24,620 nucleotides of DNA, taken from contig JAGWVZ010000003.1 in NCBI GenBank assembly GCA_018970625.1, positions 1 through 24,620 on the forward strand, given 5' to 3'. Source of the DNA: Myxococcales bacterium. Its GTDB lineage: Bacteria; Myxococcota; Bradymonadia; REDH01. This document shows positions 22,168 through 24,620 of this stretch, piece by piece. A program made the position numbers and the translations under genes. Each line of letters starts with the position of its first letter. Within the stretch, counting starts at the first letter, position 1. The notes under the pieces were generated by a model, which saw only the letters and a program-made list of their open reading frames with translations, made no database searches and was not told where the DNA came from.

Positions 22168-24620
22168 TCAGCCTCTGACGCACGCAACCCCCGTACGGGT
22201 CGACGCGTCGTAGGACTCACAACTCTGCCCAGCCGGACCACTCTGGCCTGCGCCGGATTGGAGAACCCTGACTCCATCATTTCCGCCTTGACCGCCGACA
22301 CCACCAACGCCCCCCGCACCACCGGGAGCAGCGACCGTCGGCTCGCGAACTTCGATGCCCGCGTCGACGCCCGACGGGAGCGTTGCACCAAAGGTCAGCA
22401 CGCCAATGAACCATCCGCCAGCGCCCCCTGACCCGCCGGCACCGCCGGCACCACCGCCACCGTATCCTCCCTGGCCCGCGGCGCCGCGCAACGAATCCAG
22501 GAAAGCCCTGGACGGACCGTCGGTGTCGATTCGGCCCCCGTCCGGAGCGGACACATAAGGCTGTGCGCCCCGATTCCACGCTGTGTTGATCGGGCTTGCA
22601 GTCGCCAGGGAGTCCGACGAGCCACCGTCGCCACCGTTCTGGCCGGATCCGCCATTGCCGCCCGCACCTCCAGAGCCAGCGCTCACGACGACCCCGTCCA
22701 CGACGGGGAAATCCAACCCGCGGACCGCAAGGCCGATGCGCGTGCCGCCTGCGCCGCCTCCACCGCCGCCAGAACCGCCGCATCCGCCGGTCGCGCCGCT
22801 CGATCCATAGCTGCCGGCAGACCAGTACTCATAATAGCAGTCGGAGCAGCAGCAGTAGCCCGGGTCACGAAATGAGTCCCTCACATTGAACGACGGCGAG
22901 CCACCACCACCGCCGCCCGAGCCGCCTGTATGCCCCCACAATCCGTCAGGACCGTCGGTCGCAACCCAAGGCCTCGACACCGGGTTCAGCGCCGCGCTCG
23001 TCGCTGGTCGTACCGCTGCGTTGGAGCCGGCCCCCCCCAGGGCATGCCGCTGTTGGTTGGAGTTTGTGTACGAACATCCGACATTGCTGATGAAACTCCC
23101 GCCGGCCGAGCCAGTCCAGGTGAATCGGAGACCCGACTGGGTGCAATAGTCGGTCATAAAGGCACCTGTATAAGCGCGATTGCCTCTGAGCCCGTTGGCG
23201 GTTCCGGTGCCTCCGAACCCGTCAAAACCATCAGATGAGGGGAACAGCGCCGCAGAGAGCCGGTCCGAACCCCTTGTTTGCCTCGCGTCGGTGTCACCCG
23301 GGGCCCCGCCCACGCCACCATAGAGAGTTACTAGGGGACGATCGTCATATTCGCACAAGAGAACAGGCGAACTGGGCGAAAAACCGAACTGATCATTCGG
23401 GGGCACCTGTCCATCCACGCCGGACGCCGCCGGGCCGGTCGACGCCCGACCCGCCGCGCCGGGCTGGCCCGAGCCCGCGTTCAACGACACCTCGGATAGC
23501 TGCAGCCGGTCGCAGTCGCCCTCGCATGCCAGCGCTGCCACGGGGCCTTCGGACGCCGCCACGTCACCGATGGTGATCGTTGTACGGTCCATCCGAATGT
23601 CGTTCGCATTGTTCACAAGGACCGCTGCGGTGTAGTCCGCGGAGCGGATACAACGGACATCACAGAATGTTGGAACAAACGTCAGATTTGACGTTCCGGT
23701 TTGCACCTCGAACCGTGCGTCATAGCCCCCGAAGATACCGTAGTCGCCCGAGAGCACGGCCTGGCGCCCGACGACATGGTTACCCGACACGAGAATCTGC
23801 GTTACGCTGTTGCCGCGAGACTCGGCGAGGTCGAGTGCCACGCCAAAGGTCGCCACAGGGCGTTCCCTCGTGCCTGGATTCGCGTCCGATCCCACCCCGC
23901 TTAGCACGAAGATCGCGGACTCTTCCCTGCCATCCATACCGTCGCAGTTCGTGTCGAGCCCATCACCAGGCCAGTCGATCTCCCCGCGCGGCCTGACCGT
24001 CAGACGGCTAACCCCCGCCGAGTCACTCCCCACTGACACCGACGAGTCCTTCACATAGGTGAACGTTACGACGTGTAATCCAACCTGCAGATCCGCAATG
24101 AACGTCCCGCTGTTGCTCCCCGAGTACCTGGCCTGCTCTGCGCCATCGACCGAGATGATCAGCCAGTCATAGTCCAGTTCCGAGCTGACCGTGTAATCCG
24201 CTTCCACGCGGGCATCGGTTTCCAGGTTGAGCGTCAACGTCAGCGTGCTCGATTCGTTGTCTCCGATGAGCGCCGATTGTGCGAAGTTGAGGGGGCCGAC
24301 GAACCATGACGGCTCAGAGGTTGAGAAGGGCTCGACGATGCCTGCGCTCCAGTCGCTTTCAAAGCTGAACCCAGGCGACTCGGTCGATTCATTGTATATG
24401 CACGATAGCTCGCGCGCGGCGCTGTCGCATGCCAGCAGGCCCGTGCGGCAGATCCCCAGCCGATCACTCTCTTCCGGAGCCGTGCACGCACCACCGGTTG
24501 CACCTATGAGCCCTGTCGCATCCGGGCGGGACCACACGGGCACCTCGGCGCCGTCGTCGTCCACGCTCGCGTTGTCAGCGATTCCGTCGCAGTCGTTGTC
24601 GATGCCGTCGCAGACCTCGG
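22168..24620 (-). CDS. Secreted MopE-like, beta-helix, Gly-rich protein (partial, 5' end outside window)
   Basis: The frame is open from the window end to TGA at 22168, over 810 codons, so the start is missing. At the edge it reads VCDGIDNDCDGIADN, a MopE-type Asp/Cys repeat known from secreted proteins and thought to bind calcium; a second one, DGLDTNCDGMDG, follows further on. Then a DUF1565/pectin-lyase-like beta-helix entry (SDANPGTRERPVATFGVAL, later GIFGGYDARF). The last third is Gly-rich (GGAGGSGGAGG type) and interrupted by a Cys/Tyr cluster GYCCCSDCYYEYW. An N-terminal signal peptide is expected outside the window. A surface adhesin or matrix role is inference. It lies upstream of the two giant lipoproteins on the same strand and may belong to the same surface programme. 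Confidence 0.8.
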   Translation of the reverse strand, partial: EVCDGIDNDCDGIADNASVDDDGAEVPVWSRPDATGLIGATGGACTAPEESDRLGICRTGLLACDSAARELSCIYNESTESPGFSFESDWSAGIVEPFSTSEPSWFVGPLNFAQSALIGDNESSTLTLTLNLETDARVEADYTVSSELDYDWLIISVDGAEQARYSGSNSGTFIADLQVGLHVVTFTYVKDSSVSVGSDSAGVSRLTVRPRGEIDWPGDGLDTNCDGMDGREESAIFVLSGVGSDANPGTRERPVATFGVALDLAESRGNSVTQILVSGNHVVGRQAVLSGDYGIFGGYDARFEVQTGTSNLTFVPTFCDVRCIRSADYTAAVLVNNANDIRMDRTTITIGDVAASEGPVAALACEGDCDRLQLSEVSLNAGSGQPGAAGRASTGPAASGVDGQVPPNDQFGFSPSSPVLLCEYDDRPLVTLYGGVGGAPGDTDARQTRGSDRLSAALFPSSDGFDGFGGTGTANGLRGNRAYTGAFMTDYCTQSGLRFTWTGSAGGSFISNVGCSYTNSNQQRHALGGAGSNAAVRPATSAALNPVSRPWVATDGPDGLWGHTGGSGGGGGGSPSFNVRDSFRDPGYCCCSDCYYEYWSAGSYGSSGATGGCGGSGGGGGGAGGTRIGLAVRGLDFPVVDGVVVSAGSGGAGGNGGSGQNGGDGGSSDSLATASPINTAWNRGAQPYVSAPDGGRIDTDGPSRAFLDSLRGAAGQGGYGGGGAGGAGGSGGAGGWFIGVLTFGATLPSGVDAGIEVREPTVAAPGGAGGVGGVGGQGGNDGVRVLQSGAGQSGPAGQSCESYDASTRTGVACVRG

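Noticed and set aside
21814..22431. 205-codon plus-strand frame opposite the end of the Gly-rich gene
   Set aside because: Composition is Ser/Arg/Ala-rich without domain pattern and half of it is antisense to a well-supported coding region.

Overview
The window is high-GC DNA whose right half looks like a predatory or complex-envelope deltaproteobacterium (Myxococcota-like, for example Polyangia/Sandaracinaceae or Bradymonadia). The indicators are very large Cys-rich lipoproteins, MopE-type CDGIDNDCDG calcium repeats, a beta-helix plus Gly-rich secreted protein, and acidic low-complexity stretches after the lipobox. The taxonomic call is inference; no rRNA or marker gene is present.

Left part (1 to about 10 kb): an accessory, rearranged region. 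It holds an AbiEi/AbiEii (type IV toxin-antitoxin / abortive infection) operon, a macrodomain-HEPN fusion with a small divergent neighbour, a chimeric HTH protein, an orphan Imm50-type immunity protein, a truncated PLD-nuclease/DEAD helicase, and the C-terminal half of an Rpn-like protein. A repeat (A) present in three copies is interspersed among these. It consists of the convergent 3' ends of a small membrane-protein gene (+) and an SRPBCC/AHSA1 gene (-). A second repeat (B, 103 bp, two copies) and an ISAs1-family transposase relic accompany it. The AbiE cassette lies between two direct A-B modules. The helicase has been joined in frame to an SRPBCC relic at the third A copy, so the repeats appear to have taken part in rearrangement.

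Middle (about 10 to 12.6 kb): a small membrane-anchored protein and a divergent, full-length ACSM-like acyl-CoA synthetase, followed by a strong hairpin between convergent genes.

Right part (12.7 to 24.6 kb, all minus strand): a secreted MopE-like/beta-helix/Gly-rich protein running off the window end, then two tandem paralogous giant lipoproteins (1489 and 1475 aa) joined by a TAATG stop-start overlap. Each has a lipobox, a Cys-rich module, a beta-rich region, about 700 residues of alpha-helix and a C-terminal beta domain. The last two parts resemble, by eye, the end of the Tc-toxin TcA subunit. The lipoprotein pair and the macro-HEPN gene are the best candidates for an undescribed system. 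All homology calls were made by reading motifs, without database searches.
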